DNA of 64,000 bases, taken from contig JBCBSZ010000015.1 of the NCBI GenBank assembly GCA_039818945.1, positions 19,348 to 83,347 of the forward strand. Reading direction: 5' to 3'. The position numbers were made by a program, and so were the translations under genes. This document shows positions 56,894-64,000 of this stretch, one piece after another (position 1 is the first letter of the stretch; every line of letters starts with the position of its first letter). Source of the DNA: JBCBSZ01 sp039818945. Lineage in GTDB: Bacteria; Actinomycetota; Acidimicrobiia; Acidimicrobiales; Poriferisodalaceae. The notes below the pieces were generated by a model. That model ran no database searches. It was not told where the DNA came from and saw only the letters and a list, made by a program, of their open reading frames with translations.

Positions 56894-57571
56894 GTGCTGC
56901 CCTCGATCCCCGCCGGCTCCCAGCTGACCCGCGGTGAGCTGTTCGCGCTCGGCCTCACCTACTTCAGCGTCGGGGTCGCGGCCGCCGTCGTGCTGGTGAA
57001 CGGCGGGACCGACCGGTGGGTGGTGGTGCTCTCGGCGTTCGTGATCAACGCCGTCACGACGCAGTTCGCCTACGTCGCCGCGCTCGACGCAGGCGGGTCG
57101 TCCTTCGCCGCGGTGCTGAGCGGCTGGCTCGTCGCCACCCGGTTCGGGTTGCTCGCGGCGGCGATCGGCCCGCGTCTGTGGCCGGCCGGTTGGCGTCGCC
57201 TGGTCGCGGCCTACACCGTGTTCGATCCGAACACGGCCGTGGCCGTGAGGGAGCCCGACGACGAGCGCTGCCGGAGCGTCTTCGCACTCGCGTCGCTCTC
57301 GATGACGTTGCCGTGGTTCGCGGGCACGGCGATCGGCGCGGTCCTGGCCGATCGGCTGGGCGATCCGTCCCGGATCGGGCTCGACGCGGTGCTGCCCGCC
57401 GTGCTCCTGGCCATCATCTGGCCCCAGCTCCGGACCTCGACCGGTCGTCTGGTCGCCGCCACCGCCGCCGCGTTGGCGCTGGGCCTGGTCGAACCCACGC
57501 CGGGAGGGGTGCCGGCGATCGCGGCCGTCGCTGCGGCGGCGTGGGCGCTGCGCGCCGGGGACGACCGATGA
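56894..57571 (+). CDS. AzlC-like permease (second copy, diverged)
   Basis: 225 residues with about seven TMs. GELFALGLTYFSVGVAAAVVLVNGG, VVLSAFVINAVTTQFAYVAALDAG and FGLLAAAIGPRLWP follow the AzlC plan, but the GASQ and NLRH motifs are replaced, so the substrate may differ from that of the 11.6-kb pair. GTG start chosen; no clear ribosome site. The upstream 215-bp gap to the divergent PQQ gene shows nothing else convincing. Coupled to the AzlD-like gene by ATGA. Confidence 0.72.
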   Translation: MLPSIPAGSQLTRGELFALGLTYFSVGVAAAVVLVNGGTDRWVVVLSAFVINAVTTQFAYVAALDAGGSSFAAVLSGWLVATRFGLLAAAIGPRLWPAGWRRLVAAYTVFDPNTAVAVREPDDERCRSVFALASLSMTLPWFAGTAIGAVLADRLGDPSRIGLDAVLPAVLLAIIWPQLRTSTGRLVAATAAALALGLVEPTPGGVPAIAAVAAAAWALRAGDDR

Positions 57572-57873
57572 TCGGCTGGGTGGCGATGCTCGTCCTCGGC
57601 GCCGGGGTCTACGGCCAGCGGCTGGTCGGCATGCTCGCCCTCGACCCGTCCCGGATGCCCGCACGCTGGAACGTGGTCGTCGAGCGGATCCCCCTCGCCA
57701 TCATCGCGGCCGTGATCGCGCTGCAGACCGGCACGACGGGCGGATCGTTGGAGCTCGACGCCCGGGCTGCAGGCGTTGCGGCGGCCGCGGTGTGCGCGTG
57801 GCGACGGCTGCCGCTCGCGATCATCGTCGTCGTGGCCGCCGGGGTCACGGCCGTGCTCCGAGCCGTCGGCTGA
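57568..57873 (+). CDS. AzlD-like small membrane protein (second copy)
   Basis: 101 residues with three to four TMs: MLVLGAGVYGQRLVGMLAL, IPLAIIAAVIALQTG and LPLAIIVVVAAGVTAVLRAVG. Arrangement and ATGA overlap with the AzlC-like gene match AzlD. The stop codon overlaps the -35-like box of the next gene's promoter. Confidence 0.72.
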   Translation: MIGWVAMLVLGAGVYGQRLVGMLALDPSRMPARWNVVVERIPLAIIAAVIALQTGTTGGSLELDARAAGVAAAAVCAWRRLPLAIIVVVAAGVTAVLRAVG

Positions 57874-57898
57874 ACACCGGCGCGGGGTTGCCTAGGGT
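57871..57898 (+). promoter_or_regulatory. Probable leaderless promoter of the PhyH operon
   Basis: TGAACA (57871-57876), 16-nt spacer, TAGGGT (57893-57898), then 8 nt and ATG at 57907 with no ribosome site. The -35 overlaps the TGA of the AzlD-like gene. Supports a separate operon of PhyH, hot-dog and glutaminase genes. Confidence 0.6.
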
Positions 57899-57906
57899 CG
57901 CGGTCG

Positions 57907-58779
57907 ATGCGCGTGTCGGACCACCACCTCGATGCGCTCCGAGAACGGGGCTACATGATCGTCGACGGGTTCCTCACCGCGGCCGAGGTCGCCGACGCGC
58001 GGGCCGCGCTGTGGGAGGAGTTCCCGTCTCCGGAGGCGTACTTCGCCGACCCGGCCGCCCACGCCCAGCTCCAGGACGGCCAGTTCGCCGGGAACCGGCG
58101 TGGCCCGTGGTCGTCGTGGGTCCTGAACCGGCTGACCTTCCACCCGGACCTCGTCGATGCTGTCCGACGGTTCCTCGGCTCCCACGACCTCCGGCTCTAC
58201 AAGACCGAGCTGTGGGCGAAGTACTCCGGTGGTGTCGATCACGACCAGGTGCTCCACCGGGACTTCTCCAACCACACCCTGGTCGTGCCCAAGGCGACCG
58301 ACCCGGCCCGCCAGATGACCAGCTTCCTGCTGCTCTCCGACGTCGACGAGGGCGATGGCCCGACCAAGGTCGTTCCGCTGGCGGACAGCGCGGAGGTGCC
58401 GTACTGGCCGGCCCGGCTGCGAGCGGGCGAGCTGCGCGACCACGAGGTGAGCGTCACCGGTCCGGCCGGGACCCTGTTCAGCTATCGGAGTGATGTGCTC
58501 CATCGCGGCTCGGCGATCACGGGTCACCGTCGCGCCCGCTTCACCCTGTTGGCCGACTACGAGGTCTGGGGCCCGCGCTGGACGGGCAAGTGCGCCTGGC
58601 CCGACACCGCCAACCGACCGGGCTGGACCGAGCTGGTGGAGCGGGCGACGCCGGACGAACGGGCGCTGTTCGGGTTCCCCCGCCCCGGCGATCCCTACTG
58701 GGACGAGCAGACGCTCGGGGACGTGACGCTGCGGTACCCGGGTCTGGATCCGCGGCCGTACCGGGAGGCGATGCGATGA
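57907..58779 (+). CDS. Phytanoyl-CoA dioxygenase (PhyH)-like Fe(II)/2-oxoglutarate oxygenase
   Basis: 290 residues. LRERGYMIVDGFLTAAEV is the PhyH opening. The iron ligands are HRD in VLHRDFSNHTLVV (H-x-D) and the distal His in DVLHRGSAITG; the Arg that holds 2-oxoglutarate is probably in HRRARFTLLA. It hydroxylates a lipid or small molecule. First gene of an operon with an ATGA-coupled hot-dog dehydratase, suggesting hydroxylation then dehydration of one substrate. Confidence 0.9.
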   Translation: MRVSDHHLDALRERGYMIVDGFLTAAEVADARAALWEEFPSPEAYFADPAAHAQLQDGQFAGNRRGPWSSWVLNRLTFHPDLVDAVRRFLGSHDLRLYKTELWAKYSGGVDHDQVLHRDFSNHTLVVPKATDPARQMTSFLLLSDVDEGDGPTKVVPLADSAEVPYWPARLRAGELRDHEVSVTGPAGTLFSYRSDVLHRGSAITGHRRARFTLLADYEVWGPRWTGKCAWPDTANRPGWTELVERATPDERALFGFPRPGDPYWDEQTLGDVTLRYPGLDPRPYREAMR

Positions 58780-59486
58780 GTGGCGGATCCTTGGCGTCGC
58801 GCGACGTGACGGCGCTCAACCTGCCCGAGCACGCCCGCAACCCGATCCACACCGACGCCGGTGCGGTGGCGGCGGGGTTCCCGGCCGCGCTGGTGGCCGG
58901 CGTCTCCACCTACGCCTACCTGACCCACGTTCCGATGGCAGCCTGGGGCCTCGACTGGGTGGCGTCCGGGGGCGCCGAGGTGCGCTTCGAGCTGCCGGTC
59001 TTCGATCGGGACCGACTGCGCTGCGTCGTCGCTGGTCAGGAGGTCCGGGCCACGGTCGACGGATCGGTGCGGGCCACGGCGCAGCTCTGGCGGGAGGCGG
59101 CACCGGTTCCTCCGTCCCGCGACGGCGACGCGCTGGAGCCGTACGTCGTCGAGCTCGGCCCGGAGTGGGTCGGGCTGGCCGCGCGGCTCGGCGACCCCCA
59201 GCCGGTGCTCGAGGCCGAGGGGATCGTGCACCCGGGTGCGTGGCCGGATCTGGCCAACCAGGTGGTCCACCGTCAGCTCGCCCGCGGCGCCTGGATCCAC
59301 ACGCGGAGCCGCATCCAGCACCACGCACTCGCCCACCTCGGCGGCCGAGCGGAGCTGACCTCCACGGTCGTCGACCGCTTCAGGACCCGGACCGGTGAGC
59401 GGGCCGTGCTCGACGTGCTGGTCCGGGTCGACGGCGAGGTCGTCGCGTCGATCGAGCACGAGGCCATCGTGGCCTTGGCAGGGTGA
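58776..59486 (+). CDS. Hot-dog (MaoC/thioesterase-like) dehydratase
   Basis: 236 residues, apparently two hot-dog halves. RNPIHTDAGAVAAGFPAALVAGV is the MaoC-type entry (PIH positions with the D-x-G pattern), and the second half has WPDLANQVVHRQL, GAWIHTRSRIQHHALAHLG and VRVDGEVVASIEHEAIVAL. Double hot-dog proteins serve as enoyl-CoA hydratases or thioesterases. ATG overlaps the PhyH stop by 4 nt. Substrate unknown. Confidence 0.72.
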   Translation: MSGGSLASRDVTALNLPEHARNPIHTDAGAVAAGFPAALVAGVSTYAYLTHVPMAAWGLDWVASGGAEVRFELPVFDRDRLRCVVAGQEVRATVDGSVRATAQLWREAAPVPPSRDGDALEPYVVELGPEWVGLAARLGDPQPVLEAEGIVHPGAWPDLANQVVHRQLARGAWIHTRSRIQHHALAHLGGRAELTSTVVDRFRTRTGERAVLDVLVRVDGEVVASIEHEAIVALAG

Positions 59487-60499
59487 TGGGCGGACCGATG
59501 ACCGGCGGCGAGACAGGAGCTGGGCTGCGGGATGGCGATGAGCGGCTCCAGCGGCGGGCGTGGTTCGAGCGGGTCGTCGGCGAGTTGCACGGACGCTACG
59601 CCGACCTCACCGACGGGTCCCCGGCGGACTACATCCCGCAGCTCGCCGAGGTCGACCCCGACCGGTTCGCGATCGCGGCGATGACGACCGACGGCGAGCA
59701 GGTCGCCATCGGCGACCACGAGCGCCCCTTCACGCTCCAGTCGATCTCCAAGCTCCTCGTCTACGGCCTCGCGCTCGAGGAGCGGGGCCGGGCGGCCGTG
59801 CTCGAGCGGGTCGGGGTCGCCCCGACCGGAGACAGCTTCAACGCCATCGTCCTCGACGAGGCCGCCAACCGGGCGCCCAACCCGATGGTCAACGCCGGGG
59901 CGATCGCGGTCACCGATCTCGTGCCGGGCGCCGACGTCGGTGAGCGGGTCGAGGCGCTCCGGGGCCTGTACGAGCGCTACGTCGGTCGGCGGCCCGAGGT
60001 CGACCGCGCGGTCTGGGACTCCGAACGGGAGACCGGGCACCGCAACCGCGCCATCGCCTACCTCATGCTCAGCCGGGGCATCGTCGACGATCGCGTCGAG
60101 GAGACGCTCGACCTCTACTTCGCCCAATGCTCGGTGCTGGTCACCGCGTCGGACCTCGCCGTGATCGCGGCGACGATCGCCAACCACGGGGTGCACCCGC
60201 AGACCGGCGAGCGCGTCGTCGCTCCGGAGATCGCCCGAGACATGATGACGGTCGCGCTCACGTGCGGGATGTACGACTACGCCGGCGAGTGGGCCTACAC
60301 GGTCGGGATCCCCGCCAAGAGCGGGGTCGGCGGCGGCATCCTCGGCATCCTCCCCGGCGCCGGTGGCCTGGCGACCTACTCGCCCCGCCTCGACGAGCAC
60401 GGCCACAGCGTGCGGGGTGTCCGGGTCTTCGAGGAGCTGAGCCGCGAGTTCGATCTCCACCTCTTCGACCCCGACCGTCCCTGGTACGTCGACGGCTGA
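59483..60499 (+). CDS. glsA: Glutaminase (class A beta-lactamase-like)
   Basis: 338 residues. TLQSISKLLVYGLALEERG contains the catalytic Ser and Lys (SxxK); RAPNPMVNAGAIA, RNRAIAYLML and LTCGMYDYAGEWAYTVGIPAKSGVGGGI are the other conserved blocks of bacterial glutaminases. It releases ammonia and glutamate from glutamine. GTG at 59483 gives a GTGA overlap with the previous stop; ATG at 59486 or 59498 are close alternatives. The link to PhyH and the hot-dog gene is positional only. Confidence 0.93.
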   Translation: MMGGPMTGGETGAGLRDGDERLQRRAWFERVVGELHGRYADLTDGSPADYIPQLAEVDPDRFAIAAMTTDGEQVAIGDHERPFTLQSISKLLVYGLALEERGRAAVLERVGVAPTGDSFNAIVLDEAANRAPNPMVNAGAIAVTDLVPGADVGERVEALRGLYERYVGRRPEVDRAVWDSERETGHRNRAIAYLMLSRGIVDDRVEETLDLYFAQCSVLVTASDLAVIAATIANHGVHPQTGERVVAPEIARDMMTVALTCGMYDYAGEWAYTVGIPAKSGVGGGILGILPGAGGLATYSPRLDEHGHSVRGVRVFEELSREFDLHLFDPDRPWYVDG

Positions 60500-60508
60500 G
60501 GCGAGGCG

Positions 60509-61990
60509 TCAGGCGCTCGCCCCTGGCGCGGTCGGGGTGAGCGCCATCAGCACGGCCTCGCAGCTCTGCGTGACCGCACGTGCGAGGTCGCGCTCGCGTC
60601 GGCGCATGATCGGGTCCTCGGAGAGCCCCTTCCAGTAGCCGATCTCCTCCAGGCAGGCCCGTCGGAGCTCGTCGGCGGGCGTGTCGATCGCCGCACCCAA
60701 CCGCGCCGCCGGATCCGGTCCGTCGGCACCCAGCAACCGCTCGGCGTGCGCCCGCTCGAAGGCGTCGTCGACGGTGAGCTGTCGGAGCTCGTGCAGGGCG
60801 GACAGCTCGGTGAACTCGTGGGCGCCGAACATGGTGTCGCGGGCCCGTTCGAGCACGGGTCGACCGGCGGGCCCGCTGCGCATCGCCAGCTCGGCGATCG
60901 CCTGCAGCGCGCTCCGAGCCTTGAGCACCTGACCGCGGGCCATGAACTGCCGTTCGAGCAGATCCCGGAGGTCGGAGATGCCGCTGAGGTCGGCCAGCCG
61001 ATGCGACAGCTCGGTGGAGTCCGACACGGCGCCGACGCGCAGGAGCTCGACGGAGCACCGCACCCCGAACAGGCCGAAGCGGTCGAGGAGCTGCTGGCGG
61101 CGTGCGTGCTCGAGGCCGAGCACCGAGCCCTCCCCCACGAACCGCTCCGCCGAGACGAGGCCGTCGAAGATGGTCGGGCGGTCGGCGGCGGCCATCGTGC
61201 GGAAGGCATCGAAGTCGGCCTCGGTCAGGGCCTCGGCCCCCTCGGCCAACAGTCCGGCGACCGGGAGCACCGTCTGCGAGCGGCTCCGGATCCGCGGGTC
61301 GTCGCGGTAGCGCTCGGCGACCCGGCGGGCCACGGTCATGGAGTTGACCCGGCAGTCGCCGATCTCGTCGGAGCGCGAGACGACGCACGCCGCGTTCACC
61401 ACCACGTCCCCGAACGCGATCTCGTCGTAGAACGACTCGAGGAACGTCACGTCGGACGGGTGCAGATGACGGATGAGGTAGATCACCGCGTCGGCCTCGC
61501 CGGAGGAGCCACCCGGGCCGAGCGCCTCGATCGTCCGGTCGCTCACGTCCTGCGTCGACGAGTCGAGGCCGGGCGTGTCGAGCAGGAGCAGCTGGCGGAG
61601 CGCGTCGCTGGGCCGCTCGACCTCGAGCCGTCGCACCTCGCCGGGGGTGCGGTGGCCGAGGTCGATGTCGAGCTCGCGCTCGCCGCGGCCGAACGACACC
61701 GGCTCCGGCGCGGACCCGTCGGCCGGGATCAGCGACACCCCGTACACCGGACCCCACCGGTACCAGGTCACGACCCGCGTGCACTCGCCGGCGTCGGTCG
61801 CGGCGATGCGCTCCTTGATCAGCGCGTTGAGCAGCGTCGACTTGCCGGCCTTGAGCCGACCGGCGACCGCGACGCGCAGCGGACCGTCGAGCCGGGCCCG
61901 GATCTCCCGCAGGTCGCCGAGGGCGGTCGGCCCCAGCTGCTCGGCGTCGTCGAGCAGCCCCCGCACCCGGGCGAGCAGCCGCTCACTCAC
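60509..61990 (-). CDS. Dynamin-like GTPase
   Basis: 493 residues. GTPase domain: P-loop VAGRLKAGKSTLLNALI near 40-56, switch Thr in AGECTRVVTW, G3 DTPGLDSSTQ, G4-like VVSRSDE. The rest is a helical stalk-like region without TM. Actinobacterial dynamin-like proteins (for example IniA/IniC) remodel membranes. Its GTG overlaps the stop of the Hsp70-like gene by 8 bases, so the two are made together. Fusion with or recruitment by the membrane-anchored Hsp70 is a reasonable guess. Convergent with the glutaminase gene. Confidence 0.9.
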   Translation of the reverse strand: MSERLLARVRGLLDDAEQLGPTALGDLREIRARLDGPLRVAVAGRLKAGKSTLLNALIKERIAATDAGECTRVVTWYRWGPVYGVSLIPADGSAPEPVSFGRGERELDIDLGHRTPGEVRRLEVERPSDALRQLLLLDTPGLDSSTQDVSDRTIEALGPGGSSGEADAVIYLIRHLHPSDVTFLESFYDEIAFGDVVVNAACVVSRSDEIGDCRVNSMTVARRVAERYRDDPRIRSRSQTVLPVAGLLAEGAEALTEADFDAFRTMAAADRPTIFDGLVSAERFVGEGSVLGLEHARRQQLLDRFGLFGVRCSVELLRVGAVSDSTELSHRLADLSGISDLRDLLERQFMARGQVLKARSALQAIAELAMRSGPAGRPVLERARDTMFGAHEFTELSALHELRQLTVDDAFERAHAERLLGADGPDPAARLGAAIDTPADELRRACLEEIGYWKGLSEDPIMRRRERDLARAVTQSCEAVLMALTPTAPGASA

Positions 61991-63905
61991 CGACGACCGC
62001 CGTCGTGCTCGCAGAGGACTCGGGCTCCTGGGTCAGGTCGACGGCCAGCGTGTGCGTGTCGGCGTCGTAGACGTACTGGCGGCAACTCTCGCCCTGGTCC
62101 TGGTCGCGGAGCGCGCCGACGAAGATCAGGTGCAGGAGGGCGGCGCAGTACTGCTCGTACATGAGCGCATCGGTCGTCCCCCAGATCTCCGACTCCGTTT
62201 CACCGCTCCGGCAGTCGAGGTACGTCTGATACGTCGTGCTGAGGAGCGGCAGGATGAACGAGCTCACCGGGGGGATGCCCAGCTCCGCCGGCGGGTCCGG
62301 TGCGTCCAAGATCGTCCGCACACCTTCGCCGTCGTCGCCGTAGTCCAGTCGCAGGTTGTCGACGACGCGATCGCATTCGAAGGTGGTGAGTCGCTCGTCC
62401 TCCCCCCAGTAGCGCGTCGCGGGAACGTCCTGGAGGAACTCGATGGGTTCGTCCTCGATCAGGAGGTAGGACCGCAACTCGAATCGGTAGTCATCGAACG
62501 CCTGCTCCTCTGGTGTGGCCGGGATCAACGGGTCGCCGCTCGTGGCCGGACCGGCGGTGGCGGCGGGGCCGCTCGTCGAGGTGGTGGCATCGTCGTCGGA
62601 GCCACCGCCGTCGTCGTCGTTGAGGAGCAGCACGGCCAGCCCGGCGACGACGACGAACGTCACCACGAAGATCGCCGCCGGCGCGACGCGGCTGGTCCAC
62701 GGCGGCGTGGGTTCCGGCGGAGGGGGCGGCGGGGGCGGCGGGGGCGGCGGCCGCTCGGCGGCGCCCTCGTCCTCGCCGAGGGACTCCTGCTGGGGCTGCT
62801 CGGTGTCGTCGAGGTCGACCATCGAGGAGACGGCCTCGCCGAAGCGCTCGTGGACGAGCGAGAGGCCGGCGCCGCTGGCGACCGACAGCTTCGGGTGGGT
62901 GTCGACGGCGACCGGGCGCCCGAGCACGCCGGCCAACAGCTCGCCGACCAGCGGGATGCGGCTGGAGCCGCCGGCGAGGAGGATGGCGTCGACCTGCTCG
63001 GGTTCGAGCTCGGCGGCGCGCAGCGCGTCGCGCATGGAGTCCACCGTCTCGGCGAGCAGCGGGCGGATGCGCTCGTCGATCTGGGCCCGGGTGAGGCGCA
63101 CGCCGCGCTCCTGGCCCGGCAGGACCGGCGGCACCACCGCGTCGACGTCGGACGAGAGCGCCTCCTTCGCGGCGGTCACCTCCCAGCGGAGCCGTTGCAC
63201 GGCCGATCGGTGGGCGGCGTTGGTCCGGTCGATCTGGTCCCAGACCGGGCCGAGCTGCTCCTCGACCAGCTCGAAGATCACGTCGTCGACATCGATCCCG
63301 CCGACGCGCTCGAGGCCCATCGGCACGCCGAGCACCGTGAAGCCCTGCGCCTCCTTGCGGAGCACGGTGGCGTCGAAGGTGCCGCCGCCGAAGTCGAACA
63401 CGCCGACGACCGAACCGACGGCGACGCGCTCCTGCGCGGCGTAGTGGGCGGCGACGGCCTCGGGTTCGGTGAGGAACGAATGCGCCTCCGCCCACTCGTC
63501 CGGCACGGCGGCGGACAGCTCCGAACGCCGGTCGGGGCCCCAGGTGGCGGGATGGGTCAGGCGCAGGTGGTCGGGGCGACCGCCCTCCCGGTCGGACACC
63601 CACTCGATCACCCAGCCGAGCAGCTCCCGGGTGACCTCGACGTGGGAGATCGTCCGGCGCTGCAGGACCATCTTGGTCTCGCTCCCGAACCGGCGCTTGA
63701 ACTCCCGGGCGAGCGCACCCGGGTCTTCGGTGCCGCGCCGGCGCGCCGCCTCACCGACCAGGTACTCGCCGTCCGGCGTGAGGTAGACGAGCGACGGGAT
63801 CAGCGTCGTGTGCGTTCCCAGCGGGGCGATCGTCGAGGTGGAGCCGCGCACGGTCGCCGCAGCGGTCCAGGTGGTCCCGAGATCGACGGCGAGCGAGTAG
63901 GACAC
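61983..63905 (-). CDS. Membrane-anchored Hsp70-like ATPase with extracytoplasmic domain
   Basis: 640 residues. The Hsp70 nucleotide-binding domain (1-370) shows LAVDLGTTWTAAA (phosphate 1), VGVFDFGGGTFDATVL (phosphate 2) and AILLAGGSSRIPLVGELL (adenosine). There is no peptide-binding domain; instead a poly-Pro stretch of 12, a TM (about 427-446: AAIFVVTFVVVAGLAVLLL), an Asp/Gly/Thr linker, and an outer domain of about 170 residues with several Cys (TFECDRVVDN, YLDCRSGE, YCAALLHL, SCRQYVYD). GTG start chosen because GGAGGAG lies upstream. First of a two-gene operon with the dynamin-like GTPase. Confidence 0.9.
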   Translation of the reverse strand: MSYSLAVDLGTTWTAAATVRGSTSTIAPLGTHTTLIPSLVYLTPDGEYLVGEAARRRGTEDPGALAREFKRRFGSETKMVLQRRTISHVEVTRELLGWVIEWVSDREGGRPDHLRLTHPATWGPDRRSELSAAVPDEWAEAHSFLTEPEAVAAHYAAQERVAVGSVVGVFDFGGGTFDATVLRKEAQGFTVLGVPMGLERVGGIDVDDVIFELVEEQLGPVWDQIDRTNAAHRSAVQRLRWEVTAAKEALSSDVDAVVPPVLPGQERGVRLTRAQIDERIRPLLAETVDSMRDALRAAELEPEQVDAILLAGGSSRIPLVGELLAGVLGRPVAVDTHPKLSVASGAGLSLVHERFGEAVSSMVDLDDTEQPQQESLGEDEGAAERPPPPPPPPPPPPEPTPPWTSRVAPAAIFVVTFVVVAGLAVLLLNDDDGGGSDDDATTSTSGPAATAGPATSGDPLIPATPEEQAFDDYRFELRSYLLIEDEPIEFLQDVPATRYWGEDERLTTFECDRVVDNLRLDYGDDGEGVRTILDAPDPPAELGIPPVSSFILPLLSTTYQTYLDCRSGETESEIWGTTDALMYEQYCAALLHLIFVGALRDQDQGESCRQYVYDADTHTLAVDLTQEPESSASTTAVVGE

Positions 63906-64000
63906 GGACGACTCCTCCTCCGACCAGCTTCGCATCACGCGCCGCAGGTCGAGGACATCACGACGACGGGCACGCCTCGCTGGCTGCCCCGTCGTCGAGG
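63906..64000. other. Upstream sequence of the Hsp70-like gene; nothing else resolved
   Basis: Holds the GGAGGAG ribosome site at about 63913-63919 (minus strand). No -10/-35 pair stands out. Several short minus-strand frames run to the edge, any of which could be the tail of an upstream gene; none can be chosen from 95 bases. Confidence 0.3.

Noticed and set aside
62722..62752. GGCGGGGGCGGCGGG run as a possible G-quadruplex control element
   Set aside because: It simply encodes the poly-Pro linker of the Hsp70-like protein on the minus strand; no evidence of regulatory use.

Overview
The window is very GC-rich DNA with Asp/Arg/Ala-rich proteins, GTG starts, 4-nt gene overlaps and apparently leaderless promoters. 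The gene content (eukaryotic-type Ser/Thr kinase, F420-type LLM oxidoreductase, several P450s and SDRs, an Rpf-like muralidase, DUF2510 and DUF2252 proteins, a group 3b NiFe hydrogenase) points to a free-living actinobacterium. Acidimicrobiia is my best guess, by inference only. I saw no rRNA, tRNA, CRISPR array, transposase or phage gene; the window looks chromosomal. About 60 protein genes are supported, packed with almost no spacer; no gene-free stretch exceeds 300 bases.

Layout. 0-2.2 kb: tail of an unknown gene, then an MprAB-like two-component pair (minus). 2.3-4.75 kb (plus): membrane Ser/Thr kinase, a shortened dodecin-like protein and a dodecin-universal stress protein fusion. 4.7-9.7 kb (minus): a fully coupled group 3b NADP-linked hydrogenase operon (beta, cNMP-binding-like protein, gamma, small, large, maturation protease). 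9.8-12.6 kb: ornithine cyclodeaminase-like enzyme, PIG-L deacetylase, AzlCD-like transporter. 12.6-18.3 kb: lipid/steroid-type catabolic genes (P450, LLM oxidoreductase, three SDRs, two hot-dog hydratase subunits). 18.3-27 kb: mostly membrane or secreted proteins of unknown role, including a PLC-like enzyme and a Vps62-like protein. 27-33.2 kb (minus): HerA-type ATPase, then a sulfatase operon with its own formylglycine-generating enzyme, a HAD phosphatase and a methyltransferase. 33.3-37 kb: flippase-like protein with an embedded pseudokinase, SHOCT protein, LPATG-anchored protein.

37-42.8 kb (minus) is the most unusual module: two large sensory receptors ending in degenerate class III cyclase domains flank an MscS channel that carries a cyclic-nucleotide-binding domain, all three joined by 4-nt overlaps. 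43-48.8 kb (plus): BrkB/YihY and GlsB membrane proteins, Rpf-like enzyme, DHA2 efflux pump, M15 peptidase with SH3 domains, membrane protein. 48.8-53.9 kb (minus): P450-SnoaL fusion, dimethylformamidase-like protein, lipoprotein, DUF2252. This operon starts at a consensus-like promoter whose -10 lies inside a 29-bp dyad, divergent from a MarR regulator. 54-60.5 kb: transglycosylase lipoprotein, PQQ-propeller, second AzlCD-like pair, PhyH dioxygenase, hot-dog dehydratase, glutaminase. 60.5-63.9 kb (minus): membrane-anchored Hsp70-like protein coupled to a dynamin-like GTPase.

All family assignments come from reading motifs by eye; no database search was run.
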